A stretch of 64,000 nucleotides of DNA from Streptomyces hygroscopicus subsp. hygroscopicus (GTDB lineage: Bacteria > Actinomycetota > Actinomycetes > Streptomycetales > Streptomycetaceae), in the NCBI RefSeq assembly GCF_030269125.1, contig NZ_BSSM01000020.1, positions 1 to 64,000 on the forward strand. Reading direction: 5' to 3'. Under the pieces are notes generated by a model. The model saw nothing but the letters and a program-made list of their open reading frames with translations, did not search any database and was not told the DNA's origin. Below, piece by piece: positions 26,573 to 34,788 of the stretch; within the stretch, counting starts at the first letter, position 1; each line of letters begins with the position of its first letter. Made by a program: the position numbers and the translations under genes.

Positions 26573-27055
26573 CTAGCGGATGTTCGGGTCGAAGGTGAAG
26601 ATCACCAGCGTGCCCAGCAGGATGGTCCACACCGTGGCGGTGTACAGCAGGGCCTTCAGCCACATGCGGGACGCAGGCCGCTCGGCGTAGTCGTTGATGA
26701 CCGTGCGCAGGCCGTTGGCGCCGTGCAGCATCGCGAGCCACAGCATGGCCAGGTCCCAGACCTGCCACCAGGGGGACGCCCAGCGGCCGGCGACGAAGGC
26801 GAAGCCGACCTTGGAGACGCCGCCGTCCAGCACCAGCTGGATGACCAGGTGGCCGATGACGAGGACGACCAGCACGATGCCGGACAGGCGCATGAACAGC
26901 CACGCCGCCAGCTCGAAGTTGCCGCGGGTGGACTTCGGGGTCTTCTTGGTCCGCTTGCGCGGCGCCTCGATCAGCGGGGCCGGGTTGTCCACGTTGTAGA
27001 CGGCGGCACCCTCGACGGGGCCGACCCCGGAGGCGGTGGTCTCAGTGGTAGACAT
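26573..27055 (-). CDS. sdhD: succinate dehydrogenase hydrophobic membrane anchor subunit
   Basis: 160 residues. A charged N-terminal extension of about 45 residues (rich in Lys/Arg, RKRTKKTPKSTRG) is followed by three membrane helices. RLSGIVLVVLVIGHLVIQL in the first and MLHGANGLRTVINDY at the second resemble the quinone/haem-binding positions of SdhD. It starts 5 bases after the sdhC stop. ATG 27055 was chosen over a longer frame that overlaps sdhC. Confidence 0.93.
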   Translation of the reverse strand: MSTTETTASGVGPVEGAAVYNVDNPAPLIEAPRKRTKKTPKSTRGNFELAAWLFMRLSGIVLVVLVIGHLVIQLVLDGGVSKVGFAFVAGRWASPWWQVWDLAMLWLAMLHGANGLRTVINDYAERPASRMWLKALLYTATVWTILLGTLVIFTFDPNIR

Positions 27056-27060
27056 CGGCG

Positions 27061-27441
27061 TCAGCTCCCGAACAGAACACGAGCGGCGTGGCCGAGCACG
27101 GGGTAGATCGCGCCGAGCATGAGCACGACCCAGACACCCATCACGGTCCAGAACATCTGCTTCTGGTAGCGCGGGCCCTTCGACCAGAAGTCGACGGCGA
27201 TGACGCGCAGACCGTTGAGCGCGTGGAAGAGGATTGCGGCGACGAGGCCGTACTCCAGCAGCGCGACGATCGGCGTCTTGTACGTGGCCACGACCTTGTC
27301 GTAGGCCTCGGGGGAGACACGCACGAGAGCGGTGTCCAGCACGTGAACGAACAGGAAGAAGAAGATGAGGACGCCGGTGACTCGGTGAGCCACCCAGGAC
27401 CACATTCCTTCCCGGCCGCGGTACAGCGTTCCAGCCGGCAC
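27061..27441 (-). CDS. sdhC: succinate dehydrogenase cytochrome b556 subunit
   Basis: 126 residues with three membrane helices. SWVAHRVTGVLIFFFLFVHVLD carries the conserved S-x-x-x-R motif and the histidine that usually ligates haem b; LFHALNGLRVIAVD is the second conserved block. GGAGGG lies 7-8 bases before GTG 27441. It is the first gene of sdhCDAB. The 190-base region upstream contains the promoter, but I cannot fix its hexamers confidently. Confidence 0.94.
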   Translation of the reverse strand: MPAGTLYRGREGMWSWVAHRVTGVLIFFFLFVHVLDTALVRVSPEAYDKVVATYKTPIVALLEYGLVAAILFHALNGLRVIAVDFWSKGPRYQKQMFWTVMGVWVVLMLGAIYPVLGHAARVLFGS

Positions 27442-27632
27442 GGAAGAACCCTCCGGGAGCGGGGACTAGGGCCGCGCCGGCTTCACTGTCGGTCGGGCCC
27501 GGCCGGGTACGGTCCACCGGCCCCCAGCATGGTATCCGTGTGACGCCGCGACGCTTACGGGGGGCCTACCGGTGTGATCAAACTGGCACGCGGTTGGGCT
27601 AGCCGGGGCGGCTGCCGGGGTGGTCCGTCCCG

Positions 27633-28205
27633 TTATCTGCCGGGCGCGGACGCGTTCGCGCCGCTCGCGCCCCGCGGCGGAACCGCAGATGGAGAGGGCC
27701 CCGCGCCCCTGAGGTAGGCGCTCAGCCGCCCCTTGGCGAGGTGCCGGAGTTCCTCTGCCGCTATGAGCCGCTCTTCCTCCGGATCGTTCGTCAATCGTGA
27801 CCGGATGCGTTCGAGAGTGCGGTCGAGTGACTCCGCCGGTGGGATGTCACCCAGATAGATGACGAACACATGTCCGAACCGCGCCTCGCAGGCCGCGTGC
27901 GCCGCGTCCAGGGCCATGTGCGCGGCGGAGTACGTGTCCTCGGGCAGCTCCGGCAGGGACTCGTGGGACAGGGCCTCCGAGAGGTCCGCCGGGGACAGGT
28001 CGTACGCCGCCTCGTCGGCCGCGGCCAGGAGGGCGTCCAGGTCGGGGTAGGGGCGGTGGGCCGCGACGCGGTGGGACCAGCGCGGGCTGTGCAGGCAGCG
28101 CAGCAGGAGGGTCCGGGCCTCGGTGGCACAGGCCGCGTTGAAGGCGTCGAGGGGCCGGGGCAGGTGCGGCAGGCGGTGGGCGGGCAGCGTGGGTCCTCGC
28201 GTCAC
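27633..28205 (-). CDS. OHCU decarboxylase (UraD)-like protein
   Basis: 190 residues. The pattern AFNAACATEARTLLLRCL...W, the acidic helix DALLAAADEAAYDL, CEARFGHVFVIYLGD and the C-terminal NDPEEERLIAAEELRHLAKGR follows the 2-oxo-4-hydroxy-4-carboxy-5-ureidoimidazoline decarboxylase fold of the urate pathway. The usual HPRIG signature is replaced by SHES, which keeps a His. There are no uricase or allantoin genes nearby, so the function may have shifted. GTG 28205 start. It is divergent from the hexosaminidase gene. Confidence 0.7.
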   Translation of the reverse strand: MTRGPTLPAHRLPHLPRPLDAFNAACATEARTLLLRCLHSPRWSHRVAAHRPYPDLDALLAAADEAAYDLSPADLSEALSHESLPELPEDTYSAAHMALDAAHAACEARFGHVFVIYLGDIPPAESLDRTLERIRSRLTNDPEEERLIAAEELRHLAKGRLSAYLRGAGPSPSAVPPRGASGANASAPGR

Positions 28206-28362
28206 GGATGGTGTGTGGCAGGGGAATGCTGTGAAAGGTGTGTCTTCAGGTTATCGAGAGTGGTAACTCTGTGTCCGCGCGATGCCTGAAATTCACCTGG
28301 ACGGGAGAGTTTGCGAATGCTCGGGTGATCGTTCGAGTGGCGAGGGGCCTTACGTTGGCGGA

Positions 28363-29979
28363 GTGAGCCAGCACAGGCGCCGGGCGACGGCGCAACAGGT
28401 GAAGCGGAAGCGGACGGCGGTGGCGGCCGCGGTGGTCGGGACCGTCGCGCTCGGTACGGGTGTCGGGGTGTGGGCCGCGTCCGGCGGTGGCGGCGGACAG
28501 GGTCCCGCCGGGCAAGCGACCGTCGCGGAGACGAGCCCGTCGCCCACCCGGTCGTATCCGATGTCCCGGGCGCCGCAGACGATCCCGGCGGTGCGCTCGC
28601 ACACCCCGGCGCGCGGTCCCGGCTGGCGGCCGCGGCACGGCGACCGCGTGGTGATCGCCGACCCGGCGCTCGCGGACGAGGGCCGGCTGATCGCCGGCGA
28701 GCTGGGGATGAGCTACGCCGGCCGGGTGAACGACACCAAGGCGGGCGACGTACGGCTGTCCCTGGGCGGGAGCGGCAACCAGGAGTCGTACACCATGACC
28801 GTCCGCGGCGGCCGCGTCGACATCAGCGGGCCGGGCCAGGCGGGCGTCTTCTACGGCACCCGCACCCTGAAGCAGGAGGTCCACGGCGGCGGTACGGCGC
28901 CGGAGGGCGTCGTGCGCGACGAGCCGGCCAAGCCGGTGCGCGGCCTCATGCTGGACATCGCGCGCAAGCCGTACTCCGAGTCCTGGATAGAGGACCGGAT
29001 ACGGGAGCTGGGGGACCTGAAGTACAACGAGCTGGGGCTGCACTTCTCCGACGACCAGGCCTTCCGGATCGAGTCCGGCACCCACCCGGAGATCGTCTCC
29101 CCGGACCATCTCACCAAGGCGCAGGTCAGGCGGATCGTGGAGCTGGCCGCCAGCCGGCACATCACCGTCGTACCCGAACTCGACTCGCCGGGGCACCTGG
29201 GCGCGGTGCTCGCCGCCCACCCCGATCTCCGGCTGCGCAACGCGAACGGCGTGGTGACCAGGGGGGCGATCGACATCTCCAAGCCCGCCGCCGCCCGGCT
29301 CGTCGACGATCTGCTGAACGAGTACGCGGGCCTGTTCACCGGCGACCAGTGGCACCTGGGCGGCGACGAGTACCAGGCGCTGATGGCGAGGAGTCCCGAG
29401 ACCGCCTATCCGCAGCTGGCCGCGGCCGCCCGGCAGAAGTTCGGCGCGAGCGGCGACGTCGCCGACCTCGCCACCGGCTGGCTCAACGACCGCGCCGCCA
29501 CCGTCCGCGCCCACGGCAGGACGCTGCGGGCCTGGAACGACGGCTTCTACCGCAGCGCCACCGCCGTGCGGCCGGCGGGCGACCTCCAGGTCGCCTACTG
29601 GACCGGCAAGGAGATCGGCGCCCGGCCGCCGGAGGACTACCTCGCTGCCGGCCGCAAGCTGATCAACTACAACGACGAGTTCCTCTACTACGTCCTCGGC
29701 CAGCCGCAGACCTTCGTCTATCCGACGGGACAGCGGATCTACGAGCAGTGGACCCCGCGGGTGGTGCGCGGCACCACCGCCGTCCCGGCGCGGTACGACA
29801 GCCAGATCCTCGGCGGGACTTTCGCGGTGTGGGGCGACCTCCCGGAGGCCCAGACACCGGACCAGGTCGCGGCCGGCATCCGGATGCCGCTGCGGGCCAC
29901 CGTCCAGAAACTCTGGGACCCGGGCACACCGGCGCTCTCCTGGGCGGACTTCACGTCCCTGGCGAACCGGCTGGGCTGA
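28363..29979 (+). CDS. secreted beta-N-acetylhexosaminidase (GH20)
   Basis: 538-residue protein that removes terminal GlcNAc/GalNAc. It has an N-terminal membrane helix or signal (AVAAAVVGTVALGTGVGVWAA) and a Ser/Pro linker. A small GH20b domain is followed by the catalytic barrel, with the Asp-Glu pair in HLGGDEY and HFSDDQAFR, VVPELDSPGH and YWTGKE. GTG 28363 lies 6 bases after TACGTT, suggesting a leaderless transcript; an upstream in-frame ATG at 28282 is less likely. I see no clear DasR-type palindrome in front. Substrates would be chitin or peptidoglycan fragments. Confidence 0.9.
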   Translation: MSQHRRRATAQQVKRKRTAVAAAVVGTVALGTGVGVWAASGGGGGQGPAGQATVAETSPSPTRSYPMSRAPQTIPAVRSHTPARGPGWRPRHGDRVVIADPALADEGRLIAGELGMSYAGRVNDTKAGDVRLSLGGSGNQESYTMTVRGGRVDISGPGQAGVFYGTRTLKQEVHGGGTAPEGVVRDEPAKPVRGLMLDIARKPYSESWIEDRIRELGDLKYNELGLHFSDDQAFRIESGTHPEIVSPDHLTKAQVRRIVELAASRHITVVPELDSPGHLGAVLAAHPDLRLRNANGVVTRGAIDISKPAAARLVDDLLNEYAGLFTGDQWHLGGDEYQALMARSPETAYPQLAAAARQKFGASGDVADLATGWLNDRAATVRAHGRTLRAWNDGFYRSATAVRPAGDLQVAYWTGKEIGARPPEDYLAAGRKLINYNDEFLYYVLGQPQTFVYPTGQRIYEQWTPRVVRGTTAVPARYDSQILGGTFAVWGDLPEAQTPDQVAAGIRMPLRATVQKLWDPGTPALSWADFTSLANRLG

Positions 29980-30130
29980 GGGGCCGGTGACGCCGGGGGC
30001 CGGAGAAACCGGGTGAATCCCGTGGACGCGGAGTGATCGTCGGTCGTATCTTCCGGTGTTCACATGTCCGGCGGGCCGTCGCCGTGCGCCGCCCGCCGGG
30101 CACCGTCCTGACCACGGGGGAATCCCACTC

Positions 30131-30850
30131 ATGACCGCGCCCACGCCCGTCCCGCCCCAGCCGGCTCCGCCCCCGGCGCTTCCGCTCGGCGCCCGGCTGC
30201 GCTCGCCCGCCGGGCTCGGCCTGGCCACGGCCGTCCTGCTCGGACTGGTCGTCGGGGCCGACCTGTTCGCCTGCCTCGCGGACCAGATGGAGGCGAACGT
30301 CGCCCAGGACCTCCTCGACCGCGGCGTCGACGAGCACCTGGTCCGCCGGGCCGGCCGCGCCGACGCGCTCCACGACGCGGCCGCCGTCACGCAGGGTGCC
30401 ACCCTGGTGGCCACGATGGTCGTCTATCTGTGCTGGCTGTGGCGGGCACGGCTGAACGCCGAGGTGTTCGAGCCGTACGGACACCGCATGAAGCGCGGCT
30501 GGGTCATCGCCGGCTGGTTCGTGCCGCTCGTGAACCTGTGGTTCCCGCGCCGGGTCGTCCTGGACGTCTGGACGGCCAGCGTCCCCCCGGGCGCGCGCGT
30601 GCGGACGACCGCGGTCAACGCCTGGTGGACCCTGTGGGTCGTCGGCCTCCTCGTCGGCCGGGCCGCCTCCCGGCAGTACGACGCCGCCCACTCCCCGGAC
30701 GAGATCGGTGACGCCGCCCGGCTGATGCTGTTCTCCGACGCTCTCGACGCCGCGGCCGCGGTCCTCGCCGTCCTGGTCGTCGTGCACCTGACCCGGATGC
30801 AGCGGCACCGGCTCGGCGCCTATCTCGGCACCGCGCCCACCTTTGGCTGA
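30131..30850 (+). CDS. DUF4328 membrane protein
   Basis: 239-residue protein with a Pro-rich N-terminus and about four membrane segments. The signature WLWRARLNAEVF and the block HRMKRGWVIAGWFVPLVNLW with WFPRRVVLDVW identify DUF4328, a family common in actinomycetes and of unknown function. GGGGGAA about 10 bases before ATG 30131 is the ribosome site. It follows the hexosaminidase gene after 150 bases. Confidence 0.85.
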   Translation: MTAPTPVPPQPAPPPALPLGARLRSPAGLGLATAVLLGLVVGADLFACLADQMEANVAQDLLDRGVDEHLVRRAGRADALHDAAAVTQGATLVATMVVYLCWLWRARLNAEVFEPYGHRMKRGWVIAGWFVPLVNLWFPRRVVLDVWTASVPPGARVRTTAVNAWWTLWVVGLLVGRAASRQYDAAHSPDEIGDAARLMLFSDALDAAAAVLAVLVVVHLTRMQRHRLGAYLGTAPTFG

Positions 30851-30861
30851 AACTCGATGCC

Positions 30862-30891
30862 TGTGACACTTCCGTCCGGTTGCACGCAGTA
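30862..30891 (+). promoter_or_regulatory. putative ECF-type promoter, copy 1 of a shared motif
   Basis: TGTGACACTTCCG (30862-30874), 9 bases, then ACGCAGTA (30884-30891). The same 13-mer and spacing recur at 32264 and 36085. The first block would be a -35 and ACGCAGT a -10 element. The gene at 30942 follows 50 bases downstream. Confidence 0.55.
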
Positions 30892-30941
30892 AGGGGAAGT
30901 GCGGGCTCCGTATCGGTCGGCGCCCAGACCAGGGAGGCTTC

Positions 30942-31481
30942 ATGAGCCTTGAGGAACGGATCGCGCGGGCCGACGAGCGAGGACTGGCCGCCAGCGGGTT
31001 GGCCTGTTTGGATCGGTGCCTGCCGCTGCTCGACGGTGACGAGGAGCTGCTGCGCCCGCTGTGGGGGAGCCTCGCCGCCGGGGCGGACTGGGGCGGCCCT
31101 CTGGAGGAGGCGCGGAGCGCGCTCGGAGCCGGCGACGGCGAGCACGAGGAGGCGGCGCGGCTCGTCCGCCGCATGCTGGACACGGTCCCGGCCGAGCGCA
31201 CCGCCGAGGCCGTACGGCCCTGGGCCGAGTCCTGTTCGGCAGCCTCCCTGCGCGTCCACCGCCTGCTCGACCCCGCCGCCGAGGGGGAGCCGGACGACGC
31301 GGGGGCACCCTCCCCGCTCGTCGCCGCCGAGCTGCGCCGCCAGCTCACCGTCCTCGAACTCCTCGAAGGCCATGGCAAGCACGGTCTGCGCCGCGCCCTC
31401 GACGTGTCGGGCGAGGGACGCCGGGTGCTGCGCGCGGTGGTCTCACGCAGGGCTCGGGGGGTGTCGGAGACCGGGGCGTGA
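30942..31481 (+). CDS. hypothetical protein, helical
   Basis: 179 residues, rich in Leu, Ala, Arg and Glu, with no signal peptide or membrane helix. GGGAGG at 30932-30937 gives a convincing ribosome site for ATG 30942. I recognise no domain. It is preceded by the first copy of the TGTGACACTTCCG motif that also precedes the ECF sigma gene 1.3 kb downstream, so it may belong to that sigma factor's regulon. Confidence 0.7.
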   Translation: MSLEERIARADERGLAASGLACLDRCLPLLDGDEELLRPLWGSLAAGADWGGPLEEARSALGAGDGEHEEAARLVRRMLDTVPAERTAEAVRPWAESCSAASLRVHRLLDPAAEGEPDDAGAPSPLVAAELRRQLTVLELLEGHGKHGLRRALDVSGEGRRVLRAVVSRRARGVSETGA

Positions 31482-31728
31482 CGGCCGTACCGAGGCGTGG
31501 TGCCCCCCGGGGCGCGCCGGTCGTACCGGACTCCCGGAGCGCGTCGGCCGTACCCGGCAGGTCGTGTCGGTCGTGTCGGACGGCGTGTGACGGCACCGGC
31601 GCGGGCGGACCCCGGGAGTGCGCGCGTCCTGTGCCGGTCGTGCGGTGGCGGTGGGGCGGTCCTGCGACGGTTGGCGAAACGCTTCCGCGACGGGTGACGA
31701 AACGCCCGCCCCGCTCGCTCTTCCCTAT

Positions 31729-32226
31729 GTGAGCGCCCATGTGACAGCCGCAGTGCCGGCCGAAGCGACCGACCGCCCGACCCACCGCGTGACCGACCGC
31801 GCGGCGGACACCGAGCCGTTCCGGCGGCCCGCCCCCGAGGGGGCCGCCCCACAGGAGACCAGGCCCCACGCCGCCACCAAGCCGGTGCGCTGGGCGGCGG
31901 ACGCGGTCGCGACCATGCGCGAGGGCGCCCGGGTGCGGCTCGACTACTCGGCACAGAGCCTGTGGCGCGTGGACCGCGTGATCGAGGAGATACGGCGCGA
32001 AGGCGCGCCGATCGAGGCGGTCGACAGCGTGCTGCGCGGCTTCGGCGCCTACGCCGGCGAGGTCGTCGTGCGCCGCACCGGTGCCGAGTGGTGGACGACC
32101 GGCGGCGAGCACTGGGTGCGCACGCCCGACGGCCGGCTCTGGGACCCCATCGAGGAGGCCCGGCGCTGCTTCGCCGGCCACGGCTCGCTGCGCCTGCTGT
32201 GCCGGGACGCGACCGCGGACGCCTGA
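31729..32226 (+). CDS. hypothetical protein, DUF3806-like
   Basis: About 165 residues. The first 55 are low-complexity and charged. The rest is a compact alpha/beta region with LDYSAQSLWRVDRVIEEI, GFGAYAGEVVVRRTG and DGRLWDPIEEARRCF. This order (helix for partner spacing, then GAYxGEVxVRRxGxxW, then a DGRxxDP strand) resembles DUF3806-type proteins. The start is uncertain: GTG 31729 or GTG 31741, neither with a clear ribosome site. It lies just upstream of the first ECF module. Function unknown. Confidence 0.65.
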   Translation: MSAHVTAAVPAEATDRPTHRVTDRAADTEPFRRPAPEGAAPQETRPHAATKPVRWAADAVATMREGARVRLDYSAQSLWRVDRVIEEIRREGAPIEAVDSVLRGFGAYAGEVVVRRTGAEWWTTGGEHWVRTPDGRLWDPIEEARRCFAGHGSLRLLCRDATADA

Positions 32227-32263
32227 CGGGCCGTCCACCGCGGTCCGGTGCCTGTCCTTGCGC

Positions 32264-32293
32264 TGTGACACTTCCGTGCGGGCGGACGCTGAT
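32264..32293 (+). promoter_or_regulatory. putative ECF-type promoter, copy 2, before the first sigma gene
   Basis: TGTGACACTTCCG (32264-32276), 9 bases, then ACGCTGAT (32286-32293). Same layout as copies 1 and 3. It overlaps the first possible start codon of the sigma gene (32292), so if it is a promoter, translation should begin further downstream, for example at GTG 32334. Confidence 0.5.
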
Positions 32294-33005
32294 GACCATG
32301 GAGGCGAAAGACACGGCCGGAGCGTGTCGCACCGTGCGGGACGCGCCATGCGGTGGCCATGAACTCGGCACGACGGGGACGGTCTTGGGCCAGGGAGGAG
32401 AACCCCGCAGCCGATGGCCGCGGGACGGGGAACTCGGCGCGGCCGTCGCGCGGGCCCAGGACGGCGACGAGGGCGCCTTCGCGGTGGCCTACCGGATCGT
32501 GCAGCCCGGCCTCCTCGGCTATCTGCGCGCACTGGTCGGCGAGGACGCGGAGGACGTGGCCGCCGACGCGTGGCTGGAGATCGCCCGGGACCTCGGCCGG
32601 TTCACCGGTGACGGCGCGGGCTTTCGCGGCTGGACCGCGACCATCGCCCGCCACCGCGCCCTGGATCATCTGCGCCGCCGCCGCACCCGGCCCCGTACCA
32701 CCGTGCTCGACCAGGACGTGCTGGACCGCGCGGCCCCGCACAGCACCCACGACCAGGCGCTGGAGTCGCTGTCCACCGCGCGCGCCCTGGAGTTGGTGCG
32801 CGCGTTGCCCCGGGACCAGGCGGAGGCGGTGCTGCTGCGGGTGGTCGTCGGTCTCGACGGCCCCGCCGCCGCCCGCGTCCTCGGCAAACGCCCCGGCGCG
32901 GTCCGCACCGCCGCCTACCGCGGTCTGAGACGCCTCGGCCGCACCCTGGCCCCGGAGCCGGGTGTGACGGATGCGGGCCCCGGCACGCTGGGGGAGTCGA
33001 AGTGA
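32292..33005 (+). CDS. ECF RNA polymerase sigma factor (module 1)
   Basis: About 237 residues from ATG 32292, with the conserved part from about residue 47. Sigma region 2 runs from GDEGAFAVAYRIVQPGLLGYLR through EDVAADAWLEIARDL to FRGWTATIARHRALDHLRRR. Region 4 contains LPRDQAEAVLLRVVVGLDGPAAARVLGKRPGAVRTAAYRGLRRL. The start is uncertain because a putative promoter overlaps ATG 32292; GTG 32334 is the next in-frame choice. The membrane protein 30 bases downstream is probably its regulator. The module is repeated at 34042-36014. Confidence 0.88.
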   Translation: MTMEAKDTAGACRTVRDAPCGGHELGTTGTVLGQGGEPRSRWPRDGELGAAVARAQDGDEGAFAVAYRIVQPGLLGYLRALVGEDAEDVAADAWLEIARDLGRFTGDGAGFRGWTATIARHRALDHLRRRRTRPRTTVLDQDVLDRAAPHSTHDQALESLSTARALELVRALPRDQAEAVLLRVVVGLDGPAAARVLGKRPGAVRTAAYRGLRRLGRTLAPEPGVTDAGPGTLGESK

Positions 33006-33035
33006 ACGGCGCGGGGGACGAGGACGGAATCGGAC

Positions 33036-33680
33036 ATGGCTGAACGCAACGGCGGCGACGGACCGCCCGGCCACCGGCACGGCACCCTCGACGTCGAGGC
33101 GCGCCTCGGCGCGGCCCTGCGCGCGTACCACCCCGACCCCGAGGCGGAGCACCGCGCCGTCGCCGCCTTCCGCACCGCCCGCACCCCCGGCGCCCGCCCG
33201 CCGCGGACCCGCCCCCGCGACGACTGGCGCCCGGCCTCCCCCCGCCGCTCCCTGCGCACCGCCCTGTCCCTGGCACTCGCCTCCCTCGCCCTGGGCGGTG
33301 TCGCCACGGCGGCGATCGGCGTGTCCGGAAGCCGGGAGGCCGAGCAGGGGGTGCGTCGGCCGCACCCCTCCACGACGGCGACGCCGCCGGTGCCCGTCGC
33401 CCCGTCGTCCGCCGTCCCGCCGTCCACCGCGACGCCGCCCCCGCCCGCCGAGTCCGGACCCCCCGCCGCTCACCCGGTCACCGTCCACGGCACCCGGGCC
33501 CGCTGCCAGGCCTTCGGGAAGACCGCCCCCCGGGGCCACGCCCTGGACGCCACGGCCTGGCAGCAGCTCGTCGCGGAGGCGGGCGGCCAGGAGGAGGTCG
33601 CGGCCTACTGCGCGGCCCGGAACGCGGACAGGCCGGGCGAAACCGGCGCGGGTCCGACCCGGGGCGATCGTAAGAAGTGA
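33036..33680 (+). CDS. membrane partner of the ECF sigma factor (module 1)
   Basis: 214 residues. A short cytoplasmic N-terminus has the AVAAFRTAR motif (residues 41-49). One membrane helix follows (about 74-96, LALASLALGGVATAAIGV), then a Pro/Thr/Ser-rich external linker and a C-terminal domain of about 50 residues with Cys157 and Cys192 (RARCQAF, AAYCAARN). The second module's partner has the same plan, including the GGVA helix and a Cys pair. Position after the sigma gene suggests an anti-sigma or signal-sensing role. No classical anti-sigma (ZAS) motif is present. Confidence 0.72.
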   Translation: MAERNGGDGPPGHRHGTLDVEARLGAALRAYHPDPEAEHRAVAAFRTARTPGARPPRTRPRDDWRPASPRRSLRTALSLALASLALGGVATAAIGVSGSREAEQGVRRPHPSTTATPPVPVAPSSAVPPSTATPPPPAESGPPAAHPVTVHGTRARCQAFGKTAPRGHALDATAWQQLVAEAGGQEEVAAYCAARNADRPGETGAGPTRGDRKK

Positions 33681-34041
33681 GGTAAGAGGTTCCCCGGCGG
33701 GAGGACGCCCTCAGGCCGGTGCGACCCGCGGCGAGGCCGCGGACCGGTGGCGAGCCGCCCCGGCCGGTCCCCACCAAGGGCAACGGCCGGGGCCGCCACC
33801 CCCCACAGGAGAGGCCCCGACCGTCGCTCTGAGGGCCGCTCGGCGACCCGTACTTCCTACAGCGCCGCGGGTGCGTTTTCTGTCACACCCCGGCCGCGCT
33901 CAGTTCCCACCCGCGCTCACCCTGCGCACACCCGCACCCGGTCACGAGTTAGTTGCATCTTCTACGGACATGGACGGGGCAAGGTTTCACGCCGTAACGT
34001 GCCATTCGCGCCGACCAGGAGACAGGCGTAAAGGGAGTGCG
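33681..34041 (+). other. gene-free region upstream of the second sigma gene
   Basis: 360 bases without a credible gene. A TGTCACACCCC element lies at about 33888; it resembles, but does not match, the TGTGACACTTCCG motif and lacks the spaced ACGCAGT. GGGAG at 34032-34036 is the ribosome site of the next gene. The promoter of module 2 must lie here. Confidence 0.45.
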
Positions 34042-34788
34042 GTGCTGGGGGACGACGCGGAGCTGACCGCCGCGGTGCGCGCGGCACAGGACGGAGACGA
34101 GAGCGCGTTCCGTTCGGTGTACCGCGCGGTGCATCCACGGCTGCTCGGGTACGTGCGCACGCTCGTCGGCGATGCCGACGCCGAGGACGTGGCCTCCGAG
34201 GCATGGCTGCAGATCGCCCGCGACCTCGACCGGTTCAGCGGCGACGCCGACCGGTTCCGCGGCTGGGCGGCCCGGATCGCCCGCAACCGGGCCCTGGACC
34301 ACATACGCATGCGCGGCCGCCGCCCGGCGATCGGCGGCGACGAGACCGAGCTGACCGGCCGCGCAGCCGACTCCGACACCGCCGGCGAGGCCATCGAGGC
34401 CCTCACCACCGGCAGCACCCTCTCCCTCATCGCCCGGCTCCCGCAGGACCAGGCCGAGGCGGTCGTGCTGCGCGTGGTCGTCGGACTGGACGCCAAGACC
34501 GCGGCCGAGACCCTCGGCAAACGCGCCGGCGCCGTCCGCACCGCCGCGCACCGCGGCCTGAAACGGCTCGCCGAACTGATCGGCGACGACCCCGAGACGG
34601 CGGGCGTGCTCGACGCGCTGCCGCCCCAGCGGGACCCCGAGCAGCCACCCCGGAGGACCTCCCGGCGAGAAGCCCAGCGGCGGCGCGAGCGAGCACCCCA
34701 GCAGGACCCCGAGCGAGAACCGCGCCGAGGCGCGGTGACGTCCGCCACTGTGACGCATACGGGCGCGCGGACGCAGAAGGACATGTGA
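34042..34788 (+). CDS. ECF RNA polymerase sigma factor (module 2)
   Basis: 248 residues, clearly paralogous to the sigma factor at 32292 (shared blocks LVVGLDA/G, LGKRAGAVRTAAHRGLKRL, EDVASEAWLQIARDLDRF). Region 2 lies at about 15-85 and region 4 at about 120-180. After region 4 there is a charged Arg/Glu/Pro tail of about 55 residues that module 1 lacks. GTG 34042 is preceded by GGGAG with 5 bases between. Its stop overlaps the start of the membrane partner by one base, implying a fixed production ratio. Confidence 0.9.
   Translation: MLGDDAELTAAVRAAQDGDESAFRSVYRAVHPRLLGYVRTLVGDADAEDVASEAWLQIARDLDRFSGDADRFRGWAARIARNRALDHIRMRGRRPAIGGDETELTGRAADSDTAGEAIEALTTGSTLSLIARLPQDQAEAVVLRVVVGLDAKTAAETLGKRAGAVRTAAHRGLKRLAELIGDDPETAGVLDALPPQRDPEQPPRRTSRREAQRRRERAPQQDPEREPRRGAVTSATVTHTGARTQKDM

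Noticed and set aside
28206..28362. DasR (dre) operator before the hexosaminidase gene
   Set aside because: I could not find a palindrome close to the ACTGGTCTAGACCACT-type consensus in this region.
29951..32371. 806-codon minus-strand frame across 30-32 kb
   Set aside because: Arg/Pro/Ser-rich shadow of the DUF4328 and neighbouring plus-strand genes, with no ribosome site or motif.
33888..33911. fourth copy of the ECF-type promoter motif before the second sigma gene
   Set aside because: It reads TGTCACACCCC and lacks the ACGCAGT block at the fixed distance, so it does not match the three exact copies.
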